This document shows positions 1 through 10,182 of a stretch of DNA of 64,000 nt, piece by piece (the first letter of the stretch is position 1; each line of letters begins with the position of its first letter). The stretch is from an uncultured Methylophaga sp. (GTDB lineage: Bacteria; Pseudomonadota; Gammaproteobacteria; Nitrosococcales; Methylophagaceae), in the NCBI RefSeq assembly GCF_947259025.1, contig NZ_CAMYKO010000002.1:62001-126000 (forward strand), in the 5' to 3' direction. A model generated the notes under the pieces. The model was not told the DNA's origin. It ran no database searches and was given only the letters and a program-made list of their open reading frames with translations. The translations under genes and the position numbers were made by a program.

Positions 1-626
1 ATCAATACAATGGCCGGTGGTTGGCCATTGGCGAAATACCAGGAGTCCACAGCATAACGCTGCCGGCTCTGAGTATCGATAATACTGGCCGTGTTATGGG
101 GAGCCTGTCCGCTCAGCGGGCCGCGCGACGTGCGGGGCGCACTCTGGTGCCAGTACAGCAGGTCTTCCGATTCCATCATGCGTAGATAAACAGAGGTATT
201 GGTGGCTTCATCAATACAATCCAGTTGTCCCTGGCGGCTAGCGGTCAAAACATTCTTGGCATGGTCACCGCCAGTGCCGGTTTTGTTTCCCACCAACTGT
301 TCCAGCAGGGCGACGGCTTGTTTTATTTGCAGACGTTCAGTCTGAGCTGAGTCAGCTTGAGGTTCAAATAATAGACGAACTTGCTGCCATTCAGACTGAT
401 TCAGACTGACCTCGGAGACGCGATGACAGCTCAAATCATGGCACACAGAAAAGGCGTCGGGTGTGGGGAAACCGATAAAATTCCGATGCGATGACTGCCA
501 GCTTTGATGCAGGTGTTGCTGTAAAAAAATGGGTTTGATCGCCACTTCACTATAGGGCTGGCTGCTACAGGCTGCTTGCAGCAAAACCATCAAGGCTATC
601 GAAGCGAAACCAGCTGTTTGCCGCAT
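1..626 (-). CDS. Lipoprotein of unknown function, 3' end cut by window edge
   Basis: Reading leftwards from an ATG at 626, the frame stays open for 208 codons to the window edge, so the C-terminus is missing. The N-terminus is a lipoprotein signal: a short hydrophobic stretch ending in LLQAAC, with the lipidated Cys near residue 20. The mature part contains two further Cys in CHDLSC and no domain I recognise. It starts 14 bp after the rdgB stop, so it is probably the third gene of the rph-rdgB operon. The protein probably sits in the outer or inner membrane facing the periplasm. I cannot assign a function. Confidence 0.75.
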   Translation of the reverse strand, partial: MRQTAGFASIALMVLLQAACSSQPYSEVAIKPIFLQQHLHQSWQSSHRNFIGFPTPDAFSVCHDLSCHRVSEVSLNQSEWQQVRLLFEPQADSAQTERLQIKQAVALLEQLVGNKTGTGGDHAKNVLTASRQGQLDCIDEATNTSVYLRMMESEDLLYWHQSAPRTSRGPLSGQAPHNTASIIDTQSRQRYAVDSWYFANGQPPAIVL

Positions 627-640
627 CAAAAAACGACAGC

Positions 641-1246
641 TCAGGGCAGGTGCCGGATATACTGAAATTCTTGGATAAAGCGACGCATGGCCTGGCCCCG
701 GTGACTGATGGCGTGTTTTTGCTGTGCCGATAGTTCCGCTGCACTGCAGTCGGTCTCCGGCACAAAAAACACCGGGTCGTAGCCAAAGCCGCTGTCGCCG
801 GTCGGTTCACTCATGATCTGGCCGTGCCAGGTTCCCTGGCAAATCAGCGGCGTCGGATCCTCGGCATGGCGCATAAAGACCAGCACACACTGAAAGCGGG
901 CACTACGCTCGCCCTCAGGGGCGCCATCCAACGCTTTGAGCAAGGCCTGAACATTGTCTTCGTCACTGGCATCGAGCCCGGCATAGCGTGAGGAATAGAT
1001 GCCGGGTGCGCCGCGCAGCGCATCGACTTCAATACCGGAATCGTCGGCAATCGCCGGCAGTCCGGTCTGGTCACAGGCATTACGTGCCTTGAGGATAGCA
1101 TTCTCAACAAAGCTCAGCCCGGTCTCATCCGCTTCGATCACGTCGAGCTCGGACTGTGTGACGATGTCGATATTAAGTGGTGCCAGCAGTTGCGCGAATT
1201 CGCGCAACTTTCCCTGGTTACCACTGGCCAGTACGATTTGGCTCAT
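641..1246 (-). CDS. rdgB: RdgB/HAM1 dITP/XTP pyrophosphatase
   Basis: Hydrolyses non-canonical purine nucleoside triphosphates (dITP, XTP, ITP) to monophosphates and pyrophosphate in the cytoplasm, keeping deaminated bases out of DNA and RNA. The 201-aa length is normal for the family. The N-terminal substrate motif [11 protein letters not shown], the central [24 protein letters not shown] block and the C-terminal FGYDPVF and SHRGQA motifs are all intact. The start ATG overlaps the rph stop by 4 bp (ATGA), so the two are probably translationally coupled; rph-rdgB linkage is common in gammaproteobacteria. Confidence 0.96.
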   Translation of the reverse strand: MSQIVLASGNQGKLREFAQLLAPLNIDIVTQSELDVIEADETGLSFVENAILKARNACDQTGLPAIADDSGIEVDALRGAPGIYSSRYAGLDASDEDNVQALLKALDGAPEGERSARFQCVLVFMRHAEDPTPLICQGTWHGQIMSEPTGDSGFGYDPVFFVPETDCSAAELSAQQKHAISHRGQAMRRFIQEFQYIRHLP

Positions 1247-1962
1247 GATGTTGCCAACGCTTCCCGTTGTTTTTCCATCAATTGCTCAATCCCGTGTTTA
1301 GCAAGGTCCAGCATGGATTGCAGCTCATCAGCACGGAAGGCATGACCTTCTGCCGTGCCTTGTAATTCAATATACGCCCCGGCTTCGTTCATGACTACAT
1401 TCATATCGGTTTCGGCAGTGGAATCCTCGGCATAATCCAGATCCAGCACCGGGGTGCCGTCAAAGATACCCACCGAAATCGACGCTACCTGGCCAAACAG
1501 CGGGCTGGATTTGATCTTCTTCTTTTTGAGCAGGAAGTTAACGGCATCCTGCAGCGCGACATAAGCACCGGTAATGGAGGCGGTGCGGGTGCCACCGTCA
1601 GCCTGGATGACATCGCAGTCGATAGTAATGGTGCGTTCGCCCAGCGATTTTAAATCGATAGCGGCGCGCAGAGAGCGACCAATCAGGCGCTGAATTTCCA
1701 TGGTGCGGCCACCCTGTTTGCCGCGGGCCGCTTCACGGCCCATACGGGAACCGGTGGAGCGGGGCAGCATGCCGTACTCGGCGGTGACCCAGCCTTCGCC
1801 AGTGCCGCGCAGAAATGGCGGGATACGTTCCTCTACCGAGGCATTACACAACACTTTGGTGTCGCCGAACTCAACCAGCACCGATCCTTCAGCATGTTTG
1901 GTGTAATTGCGGGTGATGGTAATTTGTCTTAATTCGTTGGTTTGACGACCACTTGGACGCAT
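1243..1962 (-). CDS. rph: Ribonuclease PH
   Basis: Phosphorolytic 3'-5' exoribonuclease that trims tRNA 3' ends, releasing nucleoside diphosphates. The 239-aa length matches full-length active RNase PH, unlike the truncated E. coli K-12 allele. The N-terminal [12 protein letters not shown] motif, the [12 protein letters not shown] core and the [12 protein letters not shown] metal/phosphate region are present. First gene of a likely minus-strand operon rph-rdgB-lipoprotein, divergent from yicC. A TATAAT-like -10 lies about 32 bp upstream of the ATG. Confidence 0.97.
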   Translation of the reverse strand: MRPSGRQTNELRQITITRNYTKHAEGSVLVEFGDTKVLCNASVEERIPPFLRGTGEGWVTAEYGMLPRSTGSRMGREAARGKQGGRTMEIQRLIGRSLRAAIDLKSLGERTITIDCDVIQADGGTRTASITGAYVALQDAVNFLLKKKKIKSSPLFGQVASISVGIFDGTPVLDLDYAEDSTAETDMNVVMNEAGAYIELQGTAEGHAFRADELQSMLDLAKHGIEQLMEKQREALATS

Positions 1963-1993
1963 AATCTGAATCTCTCCCAGTCAAATTTGCCAC

Positions 1994-1999
1994 ATTATA
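1994..1999 (-). promoter_or_regulatory. Possible -10 box for rph
   Basis: Read on the minus strand this is a perfect TATAAT, in the 101-bp gap between divergent rph and yicC. No good -35 hexamer is seen 16-18 bp upstream, so this is a -10 match only. Confidence 0.3.
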
Positions 2000-2063
2000 C
2001 TGATCGTGACTGTCAGCCGCAGGGGGATTTGGGTAAGATCAGCCATTCACTAACGAATTTGGA

Positions 2064-2939
2064 ATGAAATCAGTGACTCGAAGTCTGACCGCGTTTGCCC
2101 GTCATGAGGCGCAAACAGAACTGGGCACCCTGAGCTGGGAAATCCGCTCGGTCAATCACCGTTATCTGGAAGTCGGTTTCCGGCTGGAAGAAAGCTTCCG
2201 TCCGCTGGAAATGGCGATGCGTAAACGCATTAGTGAACTGCTGAGCCGCGGCAAGGTGGAAGTGGCGCTGCGCTACAAAGCCCCGGAACAGCAACAGGAA
2301 AACATTGATATCAACGAGTCACTGGCGCAGACCGTGATTGCGCGTTACCAGCAACTGGCCGGCAGCGCCCAAGACCCGGCGCCACTGGATATGATGAAAG
2401 TCCTGCACTGGCCCGGTGTGATTCAGACTGAGAGTCTGGATCAGGACGCCTTGAGCGAATGCGTGATGCAATCACTCGAGCAGGCACTGGCTGATCTGCT
2501 GGCCACCCGCGAACGTGAAGGCGAAGCGCTGCAGGCGATGATTGAACAGCGCTGTCAGCAGATCAATGAGATTGCCGAATCAGTGCGTGAACTGATGCCG
2601 GAGATTCTGGAAAACCAGCGTCAGAAACTGCGCGAGCGGGTAGCGGACTTGCAGGTCAATCTGGAGCCGGAGCGCCTGGAACAGGAAATGGTACTGATTG
2701 CCCAGAAAAGCGATGTCGCAGAAGAACTGGACCGCTTGCAAAGCCACGTCAAAGAAGTCGAGCATGTACTGACAAGAGATGAGCCCATTGGTCGCCGGCT
2801 CGACTTTCTGATGCAGGAACTCAACCGTGAAGCCAATACGCTGGGCTCTAAATCCATCGATACCGGCACCACCCGTTTTTCGGTTGATCTCAAGGTGCTG
2901 ATTGAGCAGATGCGCGAACAGATTCAGAATATTGAATAA
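2064..2939 (+). CDS. yicC: YicC family endoribonuclease/stress protein
   Basis: A 291-aa YicC-type protein. The N-terminus (MKSVTRSLTAFARHE) and the C-terminal DUF1732-like end (RRLDFLMQELNREANTLGSKS, then a stretch ending EQMREQIQNIE) are hallmarks of the family. E. coli YicC is reported to be a Mn-dependent endoribonuclease that can act on small RNAs; that role is family knowledge, not visible here. The middle (about 150-250) is rich in heptad-like Leu/Glu/Arg and is probably helical. It is followed by gmk, a common pairing. Confidence 0.92.
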   Translation: MKSVTRSLTAFARHEAQTELGTLSWEIRSVNHRYLEVGFRLEESFRPLEMAMRKRISELLSRGKVEVALRYKAPEQQQENIDINESLAQTVIARYQQLAGSAQDPAPLDMMKVLHWPGVIQTESLDQDALSECVMQSLEQALADLLATREREGEALQAMIEQRCQQINEIAESVRELMPEILENQRQKLRERVADLQVNLEPERLEQEMVLIAQKSDVAEELDRLQSHVKEVEHVLTRDEPIGRRLDFLMQELNREANTLGSKSIDTGTTRFSVDLKVLIEQMREQIQNIE

Positions 2940-3043
2940 AACGCGGAAGGCCGGCACCGGTATAATGCTGGCTTAATCAATTTTTGACAGGCAGGCTGGG
3001 CATAGCGGCTTGTTACAAAGCAGGAATCTTTAAGGTCAGACAG

Positions 3044-3655
3044 ATGATGGGAAGTTTGTTTATCGTAGCCGCGCCCTCCGGTGCCGGAAAAACCAGCCTG
3101 GTTAATGCCCTGGTGGCGCGCCACGATGATATCCGGCTGTCGGTATCGCACACCACCAGACCGCCACGTGAAGGTGAGCGGGATGGGGTCGATTATCACT
3201 TTGTCAGCCAGCAGACTTTTGCCCAGATGCGCGATAATGGTGACTTTCTGGAATCGGCCACCGTGTTTGACAACAGTTATGGCACCTCAGCCAGGGCGGT
3301 CGAAAGCTTATTGGCGGCGGGTTATGATGTGATCCTGGAAATTGACTGGCAGGGAGCAGCTCAGGTACGTCGCAACTTTAAGGATTCGACCGGCATCTTT
3401 ATCCTGCCACCCTGTAAAGCCACGCTGGAACAACGTCTGCGCAACCGGGGTCAAGATAATGACGACATCATCGCCCGCCGCATGCGTGATGCCGAGAATG
3501 AAATCTCGCATTACATCGAATTTGACTATCTGATCGTCAATGACGATTTTGAGCAGGCCTTGTCGCAACTGACCGCCATCATCCAGAGCAAGCGACTTGG
3601 GCTGTCAAGGCAAAAACACAAACAGGCAGCATTGATCAGCGAACTGCTGGGTTGA
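3044..3655 (+). CDS. gmk: Guanylate kinase
   Basis: Phosphorylates GMP to GDP using ATP in purine nucleotide synthesis. The P-loop APSGAGKTSL lies at about residues 10-19, followed by the GMP-binding SHTTRPPREGERDGVDYHFV and the lid region RLRNRGQDNDDIIARRM. I start at ATG 3044 (203 aa, MMGSLFIV) because an AAGG ribosome site sits 8-9 bases upstream and the length fits the family. An in-frame extension upstream to 2984 has no family match. Followed by rpoZ and spoT, the classic gmk-rpoZ-spoT order. Confidence 0.96.
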   Translation: MMGSLFIVAAPSGAGKTSLVNALVARHDDIRLSVSHTTRPPREGERDGVDYHFVSQQTFAQMRDNGDFLESATVFDNSYGTSARAVESLLAAGYDVILEIDWQGAAQVRRNFKDSTGIFILPPCKATLEQRLRNRGQDNDDIIARRMRDAENEISHYIEFDYLIVNDDFEQALSQLTAIIQSKRLGLSRQKHKQAALISELLG

Positions 3656-3664
3656 GATCAAACC

Positions 3665-3682
3665 GGGCCCACCAGCGGGCCC
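3665..3682 (+). terminator. GC-rich hairpin between gmk and rpoZ
   Basis: Two copies of GGGCCC separated by six bases (3665-3670 and 3677-3682) can fold into a short stem. No T-run follows, so it is at best a weak or Rho-assisted terminator or attenuator. Confidence 0.3.
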
Positions 3683-3747
3683 AGATAAATTAGCGTAACG
3701 CGCTGATATTCCGTAAAATTAATTCTTTAACTGACAGGAAAAAAGAT

Positions 3748-4008
3748 ATGGCTCGTACTACCGTAGAAGATTGTTTAGAACACGTCGATAACCGTTTCCA
3801 ACTGGTGCTGGTTGCGGCCAAACGTGCCCGCGAAATTGCGCTGGGTGATGATGCGCTGGTTGAAATCGATAACGACAAGCCCACTGTGCTGGCGCTGCGT
3901 GAGATTGCCGAAGGTCTGACCACTCCCGATATCCTGACCAAAACCTCTGCCCGTGAGCATGCAGAAGAAACCCTGGTCGGTGAAGAAGAGCTGCAAAACG
4001 AAGAATAA
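3748..4008 (+). CDS. rpoZ: RNA polymerase omega subunit
   Basis: The 86-aa omega subunit of RNA polymerase, which chaperones beta-prime assembly and forms part of a ppGpp binding site. The N-terminus [30 protein letters not shown] is highly conserved, as is the ALREIAEGL segment. An AGGAAAAAAG ribosome site precedes the ATG. It ends 5 bp before spoT, so polymerase subunit and alarmone enzyme are almost certainly co-transcribed. Confidence 0.97.
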   Translation: MARTTVEDCLEHVDNRFQLVLVAAKRAREIALGDDALVEIDNDKPTVLALREIAEGLTTPDILTKTSAREHAEETLVGEEELQNEE

Positions 4009-4013
4009 ACGCT

Positions 4014-6176
4014 GTGAGCGCTAAACCTTCAGTCGCCTCTGAACTGGATTTCATCCAGGAGTCAGAGCCGAAACTCACCATTGATGATCTGTGTTTCGCC
4101 ACTTCCAATTATCTGGATGCAAAACACGTAGATAGCATTCGTCGTGCCTATCACTTTGCTGATAACGCACACGAAGGCCAGACCCGCCGCAGTGGTGAAC
4201 GTTATATCACTCACCCGCTGGCGGTTGCGCATGTGCTGGCGATGATGCACATGGATTATGAATGCATCATGGCCGGCCTGCTGCATGATGTGATTGAAGA
4301 TACTGCGCTTACCCGTGACGATCTTACCGCTGAGTTCGGCGAGGAAGTCGCCGAACTGGTGGAAGGCGTCACTAAACTGGCCAAGGCGGCGTTTGAAACC
4401 ACCAAACATGCCCAAGCGGAAAACCTGCGCAAAATGCTGTTGGCGATGTCGCGCGATATTCGCGTCATTATCGTTAAGCTCGCTGACCGCCTCCATAACA
4501 TGCGGACCCTGGGTCATCTGCGCCCGGAAAAGCGCCGCCGGATTGCCCACGAAACCCTGGATATTTACGCACCGATAGCCCAGCGTCTGGGTATGAACCT
4601 GATGCGCTGTGAGTTGGAAGATCTGGGTTTCCATGTCCTGTATCCGATTCGCTACCGAGTGCTGCAGGGCGCGGTCAGAAAAGCGCGCGGCAACCGTAAA
4701 GAGATCGTCAGCCAGATTACTGCGTCAATCCTCAACCGGATGGAGCAGGAAGGCCTGACCGCGGATATTCAGGGCCGCGAGAAAAATCTCTATAGCCTCT
4801 ACAAGAAAATGGTCAGCAAGCAGTTGTCGTTTTCCGAGGTCATGGACGTGTATGCCTTCCGCATCATCGTCGATGATGTCGATGCCTGCTACCGGATGCT
4901 GGGCGTGGTGCATAACCTCTACAAACCAGTGCAGGGCAAGTTCAAGGACTATATCGCCATCCCCAAGGCCAACGGCTACCAGTCGCTGCATACTGTACTG
5001 TTTGGCCCATACGGTGTGCCGATTGAAGTGCAGATCCGCTCGCGTGATATGGACCATATGGCCGAAGCCGGCGTGGCCGCGCACTGGCTCTATAAAACCG
5101 GCGAATCATCCGGCGGAGACAGCCTGGCCCACCGTAAAGCCCGTCAGTGGTTGCAAGGTATTCTGGAAATGCAGAAAGGCTCTGGCGACTCAATGGAGTT
5201 TCTGGAAAACCTGCGCATTGACCTGTTCCCGGATGAAATTTATGTTTCGACACCAAAAGGCGAGATCCTGACGTTGCCTCGTGGCGGTACTGCGGTCGAT
5301 TTCGCTTATGCGGTGCATACCGATGTCGGCAATAACTGCGTCGCCGCCCGCGTTGGCCGTCATCTGGTGCCGCTGAGCACGCAGTTGGAAACCGGTGAGT
5401 CGGTCGAGATTATTACTTCGCCTAACTCGCATCCGAACCCGGCCTGGCTCAATTTTGTAGTGACCGCTAAAGCGCGCACCAGCATTCGCCACTATCTGCG
5501 TCATCTGCAGACCGAAGAGGCGATCCTTCTGGGGCGTCGCCTGCTCAATAAACATCTGAATGCGTTTTCAACACATCTGGATAATATTCCGGTCGAGCGT
5601 TTTAACGAGCTGGTCAATGAGTTCGAGCTTAAGCAGTTCGATGATCTGCTGGAAGATATCGGTCTGGGTAATCATTCAGCCTTGCTGATTGCCCAGAAGC
5701 TGGTCAATGAATCGACCCCGGATAAAGAGCCTCAGGCGCTGATGATTGCCGGTACCGAAGGCATGGTAGTGAGTTTTGCCCGCTGCTGTCACCCTATTCC
5801 GGGCGATCCGATCCACGGTTATGTCAGCACCGGACGCGGCATTATCATTCACCAGCGCGGTTGTAAGAACACCTCACACCTCAGGGTGCAGAATGAAAAA
5901 TGGCTGGATGTGACCTGGGCGCCGGATGTTGAACGTGACTTCCCGGTCGATATCATGGTGCACGTCAAAAACCAGCGCGGCGTGCTGGCCACGGTGGCTG
6001 CTGTGGTTTCAGAAGCTGATTCCAATATCGACAACGTCGTGGTCGACGAACGCGATGGCGGCTATTCTGATTTGCGCCTGACCATCGAAGTGCAGAGCCG
6101 ACAACACCTGGCGCGTGTGATGCGTCGTCTGCGTCTGCTGGATATGGTCGAACGTATTACCCGTATTCTTAATTAA
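4014..6176 (+). CDS. spoT: Bifunctional (p)ppGpp synthetase/hydrolase SpoT
   Basis: Makes and degrades the stringent-response alarmone (p)ppGpp. The 720-aa protein has the HD hydrolase domain near the N-terminus ([10 protein letters not shown] and LLHDVIEDT, both intact), then the synthetase domain ([28 protein letters not shown]), a TGS domain ([14 protein letters not shown]), a Cys-rich [11 protein letters not shown] motif and a C-terminal ACT domain. The intact HD site makes it SpoT rather than RelA. The start is a GTG at 4014, 5 bp after rpoZ; no better ATG lies nearby. Confidence 0.97.
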   Translation: MSAKPSVASELDFIQESEPKLTIDDLCFATSNYLDAKHVDSIRRAYHFADNAHEGQTRRSGERYITHPLAVAHVLAMMHMDYECIMAGLLHDVIEDTALTRDDLTAEFGEEVAELVEGVTKLAKAAFETTKHAQAENLRKMLLAMSRDIRVIIVKLADRLHNMRTLGHLRPEKRRRIAHETLDIYAPIAQRLGMNLMRCELEDLGFHVLYPIRYRVLQGAVRKARGNRKEIVSQITASILNRMEQEGLTADIQGREKNLYSLYKKMVSKQLSFSEVMDVYAFRIIVDDVDACYRMLGVVHNLYKPVQGKFKDYIAIPKANGYQSLHTVLFGPYGVPIEVQIRSRDMDHMAEAGVAAHWLYKTGESSGGDSLAHRKARQWLQGILEMQKGSGDSMEFLENLRIDLFPDEIYVSTPKGEILTLPRGGTAVDFAYAVHTDVGNNCVAARVGRHLVPLSTQLETGESVEIITSPNSHPNPAWLNFVVTAKARTSIRHYLRHLQTEEAILLGRRLLNKHLNAFSTHLDNIPVERFNELVNEFELKQFDDLLEDIGLGNHSALLIAQKLVNESTPDKEPQALMIAGTEGMVVSFARCCHPIPGDPIHGYVSTGRGIIIHQRGCKNTSHLRVQNEKWLDVTWAPDVERDFPVDIMVHVKNQRGVLATVAAVVSEADSNIDNVVVDERDGGYSDLRLTIEVQSRQHLARVMRRLRLLDMVERITRILN

Positions 6177-6207
6177 TGCCGCTCAGCGGCCCAAGATGGA
6201 GAACTCA

Positions 6208-6594
6208 ATGACACGCGAAATTATTCACAGCGCCGATGCGCCGGAAGCAATCGGTCCGTACTCGCAAGCAGTTAAAGTCGGTGACACGGTTTATCTGTCG
6301 GGTCAGATCCCGCTGGTGCCGGAAACCATGACTGTGTTGGACGGTGACTTTTCCGCCCAGGTACGTCGCGTGTTCGATAACCTGTCAGCGGTGGCCAAGG
6401 CTTCCGGTGGCAGCCTGCAGGATGTGGTTAAACTCAACATTTTCCTGACTGATCTCAGCCATTTTGGCACCGTTAACGACATTATGACCGAGTATTTTGA
6501 GCAGCCTTATCCAGCGCGTGCTGCCATCGGTGTGGCTTCTCTGCCCAAAGATGTGCCGGTAGAAATGGATGCCATCCTGCACCTGGATAATTAA
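6208..6594 (+). CDS. ridA: RidA family enamine/imine deaminase
   Basis: Hydrolyses reactive 2-aminoacrylate and related enamines released by PLP enzymes such as threonine dehydratase, which is encoded further along at 58.9 kb. The 128-aa RidA fold carries the signature [12 protein letters not shown], the YLSGQIPL strand and the C-terminal [22 protein letters not shown] with the catalytic Arg. I use the ATG at 6208 because GGAG just upstream then serves as its ribosome site; the in-frame ATG at 6196 has none. It follows spoT by 31 bp, a common arrangement. Confidence 0.95.
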   Translation: MTREIIHSADAPEAIGPYSQAVKVGDTVYLSGQIPLVPETMTVLDGDFSAQVRRVFDNLSAVAKASGGSLQDVVKLNIFLTDLSHFGTVNDIMTEYFEQPYPARAAIGVASLPKDVPVEMDAILHLDN

Positions 6595-6620
6595 TTTAAC
6601 GGTTAACGGAGTAGCCGGTT

Positions 6621-8708
6621 GTGGTGGCGGGTGAACTTTTATCACAGCCGGTAACAGCACTGAAAGGCGTCGGCGGCAAAGTCGCCGAGCGCCTGACTAA
6701 AATCGGTATTCAGCAGGTCCAGGATCTGCTGTTTCATCTACCGCTACGCTACCAGGATCGCACGCGATTAATGCCGCTGGGCAGCCTGCGACCCCAGCAG
6801 GAAGCACTGGTTGAAGGCACCATTCAACTATCCCAGGTTAAGTTCGGCCGCCGCCGCTCCTTGCTCTGCCATGTCTCCGATGGCACGGGTGCTATCATCC
6901 TGCGCTTTTTTCATTTTTCCAAAGCCCAACAACAGCAGCTGGCCAAGGGCCGGCGCATTCGCTGTTTCGGTGAAATCCGCAACGGTCCATCATCGCTGGA
7001 AATTGTGCATCCCGAATATCAGTTGCTGGCGACCGAGGGCATCGTGCCGGTCGATAATGAGATGACGCCGATTTATCCGACCACCGAAGGGCTGCACCAG
7101 CTATCGCTACGTAAACTCATGAAACAGGCGCTGGCGATTCTGGATCAGGATTCCATGCCGGAATTGCTCACCGAATCCTCGCGCCTGCATCAGGCGGCAG
7201 AATTTTCGCTGGTCGATGCGCTGAAATATGTACATCAACCGCCGCCCGATGCAGCGGTAGACCAGTTACTCGAGCGTAAACACCCGGCGCAGAAACGGCT
7301 GGCCTATGAAGAATTGCTGGCACAGCAACTGACGATGAAAAAATTGCGGGCCCAGACCCAGCATCACACCGCCCCCGTCCTGAAAAGCGATAGCAAACAG
7401 CGACAGCAGTTGCTGTCAGCTTTGCCGTTTCCGTTAACCGCGGCCCAGGACAGAGTGATCAAGGAAATCCTGGATGATGTCGCCGAAGCCCATCCGATGC
7501 AGCGGCTGGTGCAGGGCGATGTTGGCTCGGGCAAAACCGTGGTAGCGGCACTGGCCGCTGTCGAGGCCGTGGCTGCTGGTTGTCAGGCAGTGATGATGGC
7601 ACCCACTGAATTACTCGCCGAGCAGCATTACCGCACGTTTGATAACTGGCTGACACCGCTGGGCATAAGGGTCGGCTGGTGCGCCGGTAAGCAGACTGCC
7701 GCTGAGCGTAAACAGGTGTTGGCGGAATTGCAGTCGGGGGATATCAAGGTCGCGGTCGGTACGCATGCTTTGTTTCAGGATGAAGTCCTGTTCAACAATC
7801 TGGGCCTGGTGATCATCGACGAGCAGCACCGCTTCGGCGTGCATCAGCGGCTGGCATTGCGCGACAAGGGCAGGGAGACAGATTCGCTGCCCCATCAATT
7901 GGTAATGACAGCAACACCGATTCCTCGGACGCTGGCGATGACCGCCTATGCCGATCTCAATGTGTCGGTGATTGATGAAATGCCTCCGGGGCGAACTCCG
8001 GTGTCGACCGTAGTGCTGCCTGACAGCCGCCGTCAGGATGTCATTGACCGGGTGCATCATGCCTGTCAGCAACAACGGCAGGTCTATTGGGTCTGCACCC
8101 TGATTGAAGAGTCTGAGCATCTGCAATGCCAGGCGGCAGAAGATACGGCTACCGCGCTGCAGGACAGTCTGCCCGATCTGAAAATCGGTCTGGTACATGG
8201 CCGGATGAAAGCGGCCGACAAGGAACGGGTGATGCAGGCCTTCAAAGCCGCTGAGCTGGATATGCTAGTGGCGACCACGGTCATCGAGGTTGGCGTGGAT
8301 GTGCCCAACGCCAGTCTGATGGTGATTGAAAACGCCGAACGCCTGGGACTGGCACAATTGCACCAGCTCCGCGGCCGGGTCGGGCGAGGCCAGGTCGAGA
8401 GCCACTGCGTATTGATGTACCATCCGCCCTTATCCGAAAATGGGCAGGCAAGATTAAGCTGTCTGCGTGAGACCAATGATGGCTTTAAAATAGCGCAGCG
8501 CGATCTGGAAATCCGTGGCCCCGGCGAAGTGCTGGGCACCCGCCAGACCGGGTTGCCACAGTTCCGCGTCGCCGATCTGGTAGAAGATCAGGCCTTACTG
8601 GCAGTCATGGATCGCGCGTCGCGGGTGCTGCTTAAACAGGCGCCCCGGCAGGCCGATGCGCTGATAACGCGCTGGTTTGCGCACAAAATCAATTTCGGCA
8701 ACGTTTGA
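6621..8708 (+). CDS. recG: ATP-dependent DNA helicase RecG
   Basis: Branch-migrates Holliday junctions and remodels stalled replication forks. The 695-aa protein has an N-terminal wedge/OB domain (about 1-170) and superfamily 2 helicase domains. Walker A is GDVGSGKTVVA, Walker B is the RecG-typical DEQH in VIIDEQHRFG, motif III is MTATPIPRTLA, and motif VI is HQLRGRVGRG. The start is GTG at 6621, preceded by CGGAG nine bases upstream. The genes ridA, recG and ubiC are packed tightly in one direction. Confidence 0.97.
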   Translation: MVAGELLSQPVTALKGVGGKVAERLTKIGIQQVQDLLFHLPLRYQDRTRLMPLGSLRPQQEALVEGTIQLSQVKFGRRRSLLCHVSDGTGAIILRFFHFSKAQQQQLAKGRRIRCFGEIRNGPSSLEIVHPEYQLLATEGIVPVDNEMTPIYPTTEGLHQLSLRKLMKQALAILDQDSMPELLTESSRLHQAAEFSLVDALKYVHQPPPDAAVDQLLERKHPAQKRLAYEELLAQQLTMKKLRAQTQHHTAPVLKSDSKQRQQLLSALPFPLTAAQDRVIKEILDDVAEAHPMQRLVQGDVGSGKTVVAALAAVEAVAAGCQAVMMAPTELLAEQHYRTFDNWLTPLGIRVGWCAGKQTAAERKQVLAELQSGDIKVAVGTHALFQDEVLFNNLGLVIIDEQHRFGVHQRLALRDKGRETDSLPHQLVMTATPIPRTLAMTAYADLNVSVIDEMPPGRTPVSTVVLPDSRRQDVIDRVHHACQQQRQVYWVCTLIEESEHLQCQAAEDTATALQDSLPDLKIGLVHGRMKAADKERVMQAFKAAELDMLVATTVIEVGVDVPNASLMVIENAERLGLAQLHQLRGRVGRGQVESHCVLMYHPPLSENGQARLSCLRETNDGFKIAQRDLEIRGPGEVLGTRQTGLPQFRVADLVEDQALLAVMDRASRVLLKQAPRQADALITRWFAHKINFGNV

Positions 8709-8721
8709 TAATGGACTTTTA

Positions 8722-9264
8722 ATGAAACTGTGGACTCACTGGCAGACACCTGAGCTGGCGCCCATACCGGCCGCCTTGCGCGACTGGCTGACGGATACCG
8801 GATCGCTGACCCGTCAGTTGCAGCAGGCCTGCCAGCAATCATTTTCAGTGGCTTTATTGCATAGCGGCTGGCAGCGGCCGCTGCCCGATGAGTCTTTGCT
8901 GCTTGGTCAGCCGCTGGGGCAACTGATGTTCACGCGCGAGGTGCAATTGCTGGATGGTGAGCAGCCACAGGTTTATGCCCGCAGTCTGGTACCGGTCAAC
9001 ACTTACCATGCCAAGCGGGCCCGCTTTGATGCACTGGGCAATCAGTCGCTGGGTGAGATGCTGTTTAATGATCCGCAATTACAACGGGGGCCCATTCAGG
9101 TGGCCTGCCTGCGGCCGGGACAGCCTTTGTTCAAGCAGGCAAGCCGGTATCTGCAGCAAGCGCCATTAACATTGTGGGCCCGGCGCTCTTGTTTTTATCT
9201 GGCCGGTAAAGCAATGCTGGTCAATGAAGTGTTTCTGCCTAGTGATAACTGGAGTGATCAGTAA
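8722..9264 (+). CDS. ubiC: Chorismate pyruvate-lyase
   Basis: Converts chorismate to 4-hydroxybenzoate and pyruvate, the first committed step of ubiquinone synthesis. The 180-aa protein has conserved REVQLL, ARSLVP, the LG..LGEMLF segment and WARRSCFYLAGKAMLVNEVFLP at the C-terminus. The start is set at ATG 8722 (MKLWTHW); a longer frame reaches into recG without homology. It abuts ubiA directly: the stop ends at 9264 and ubiA begins at 9265, so the two consecutive pathway steps are co-translated. Confidence 0.93.
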   Translation: MKLWTHWQTPELAPIPAALRDWLTDTGSLTRQLQQACQQSFSVALLHSGWQRPLPDESLLLGQPLGQLMFTREVQLLDGEQPQVYARSLVPVNTYHAKRARFDALGNQSLGEMLFNDPQLQRGPIQVACLRPGQPLFKQASRYLQQAPLTLWARRSCFYLAGKAMLVNEVFLPSDNWSDQ

Positions 9265-10140
9265 GTGAACAAAATAAACCGCGCGCTGGATCCTTATATC
9301 CGCTTGATGCGTCTGGATCGGCCAATCGGTATTTTATTGCTGATGTGGCCGACCCTGAGTGCGCTGTGGATTGCTGCTGAAGGCAGGCCCGATCCATTGG
9401 TTCTGGTGGTGTTTGTGCTGGGCGTGATTATTATGCGTAGTGCCGGCTGTGCGATTAATGATTTTGCCGATCGCAATGTCGATGGCATGGTCTGGCGAAC
9501 CAATAGCAGGCCACTCGCCACTGGCGAACTCAAAGCCCGTCATGCGGTGATGGCTTTTGTACTGATGGCACTATTGGCGCTGGGGCTGGTGCTGTTACTC
9601 AACACACTGACTATCCTGCTGTCACTGGTGGCGCTGGTGCTGGCCGCCAGTTATCCGTTTATGAAGCGCTACACTTATCTGCCGCAACTGTTTCTGGGCA
9701 TGGCTTTTGGCTGGGCGATACCGATGGCATTTGCCGCTCAGACTGAGTCGGTGCCGGTGATTGCCTGGCTGCTGTTTCTGGCCAATATTATCTGGACCAC
9801 GGTTTATGACACCTTTTACGCCATGGCCGACCGCGAAGATGATTTGCTGGCCGGCATTAAATCGACGGCCGTGTTGTTCGGTGATGATGATCTGAAAATA
9901 CAGGGCCTGCTGCAGGGCGCTTATATCGTGGTAATGCTGCTGATCGGCCAGCAACTGGAACTGAGCGTGTTTTATTACCTGGGGCTGCTGATCGCTGCCG
10001 GGTTGTTTGTCTACCAGCAGTACCTGAGCCGCCACCGGGAACCCAAAGCCTGCCTGCGCGCTTTTCTCAATAATCACTATGTCGGTCTGGCTATTTTCGC
10101 CAGCCTGGTTTTGCATTACCTGCTGGCCGGTAGCGGATAA
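9265..10140 (+). CDS. ubiA: 4-hydroxybenzoate octaprenyltransferase
   Basis: Membrane prenyltransferase that attaches the polyprenyl chain to 4-hydroxybenzoate made by UbiC. The 291-aa protein has about eight to nine membrane helices and two Asp-rich magnesium/diphosphate sites, NDFADRNVD and [13 protein letters not shown], both intact, plus the conserved [11 protein letters not shown]. The start is GTG at 9265 with GGAG 10 bases upstream. Gene order ubiC-ubiA is as in E. coli. Confidence 0.96.
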   Translation: MNKINRALDPYIRLMRLDRPIGILLLMWPTLSALWIAAEGRPDPLVLVVFVLGVIIMRSAGCAINDFADRNVDGMVWRTNSRPLATGELKARHAVMAFVLMALLALGLVLLLNTLTILLSLVALVLAASYPFMKRYTYLPQLFLGMAFGWAIPMAFAAQTESVPVIAWLLFLANIIWTTVYDTFYAMADREDDLLAGIKSTAVLFGDDDLKIQGLLQGAYIVVMLLIGQQLELSVFYYLGLLIAAGLFVYQQYLSRHREPKACLRAFLNNHYVGLAIFASLVLHYLLAGSG

Positions 10141-10182
10141 CATAATCAAACCAGCCAGGACCGAATTTTCAGGGATGACTTT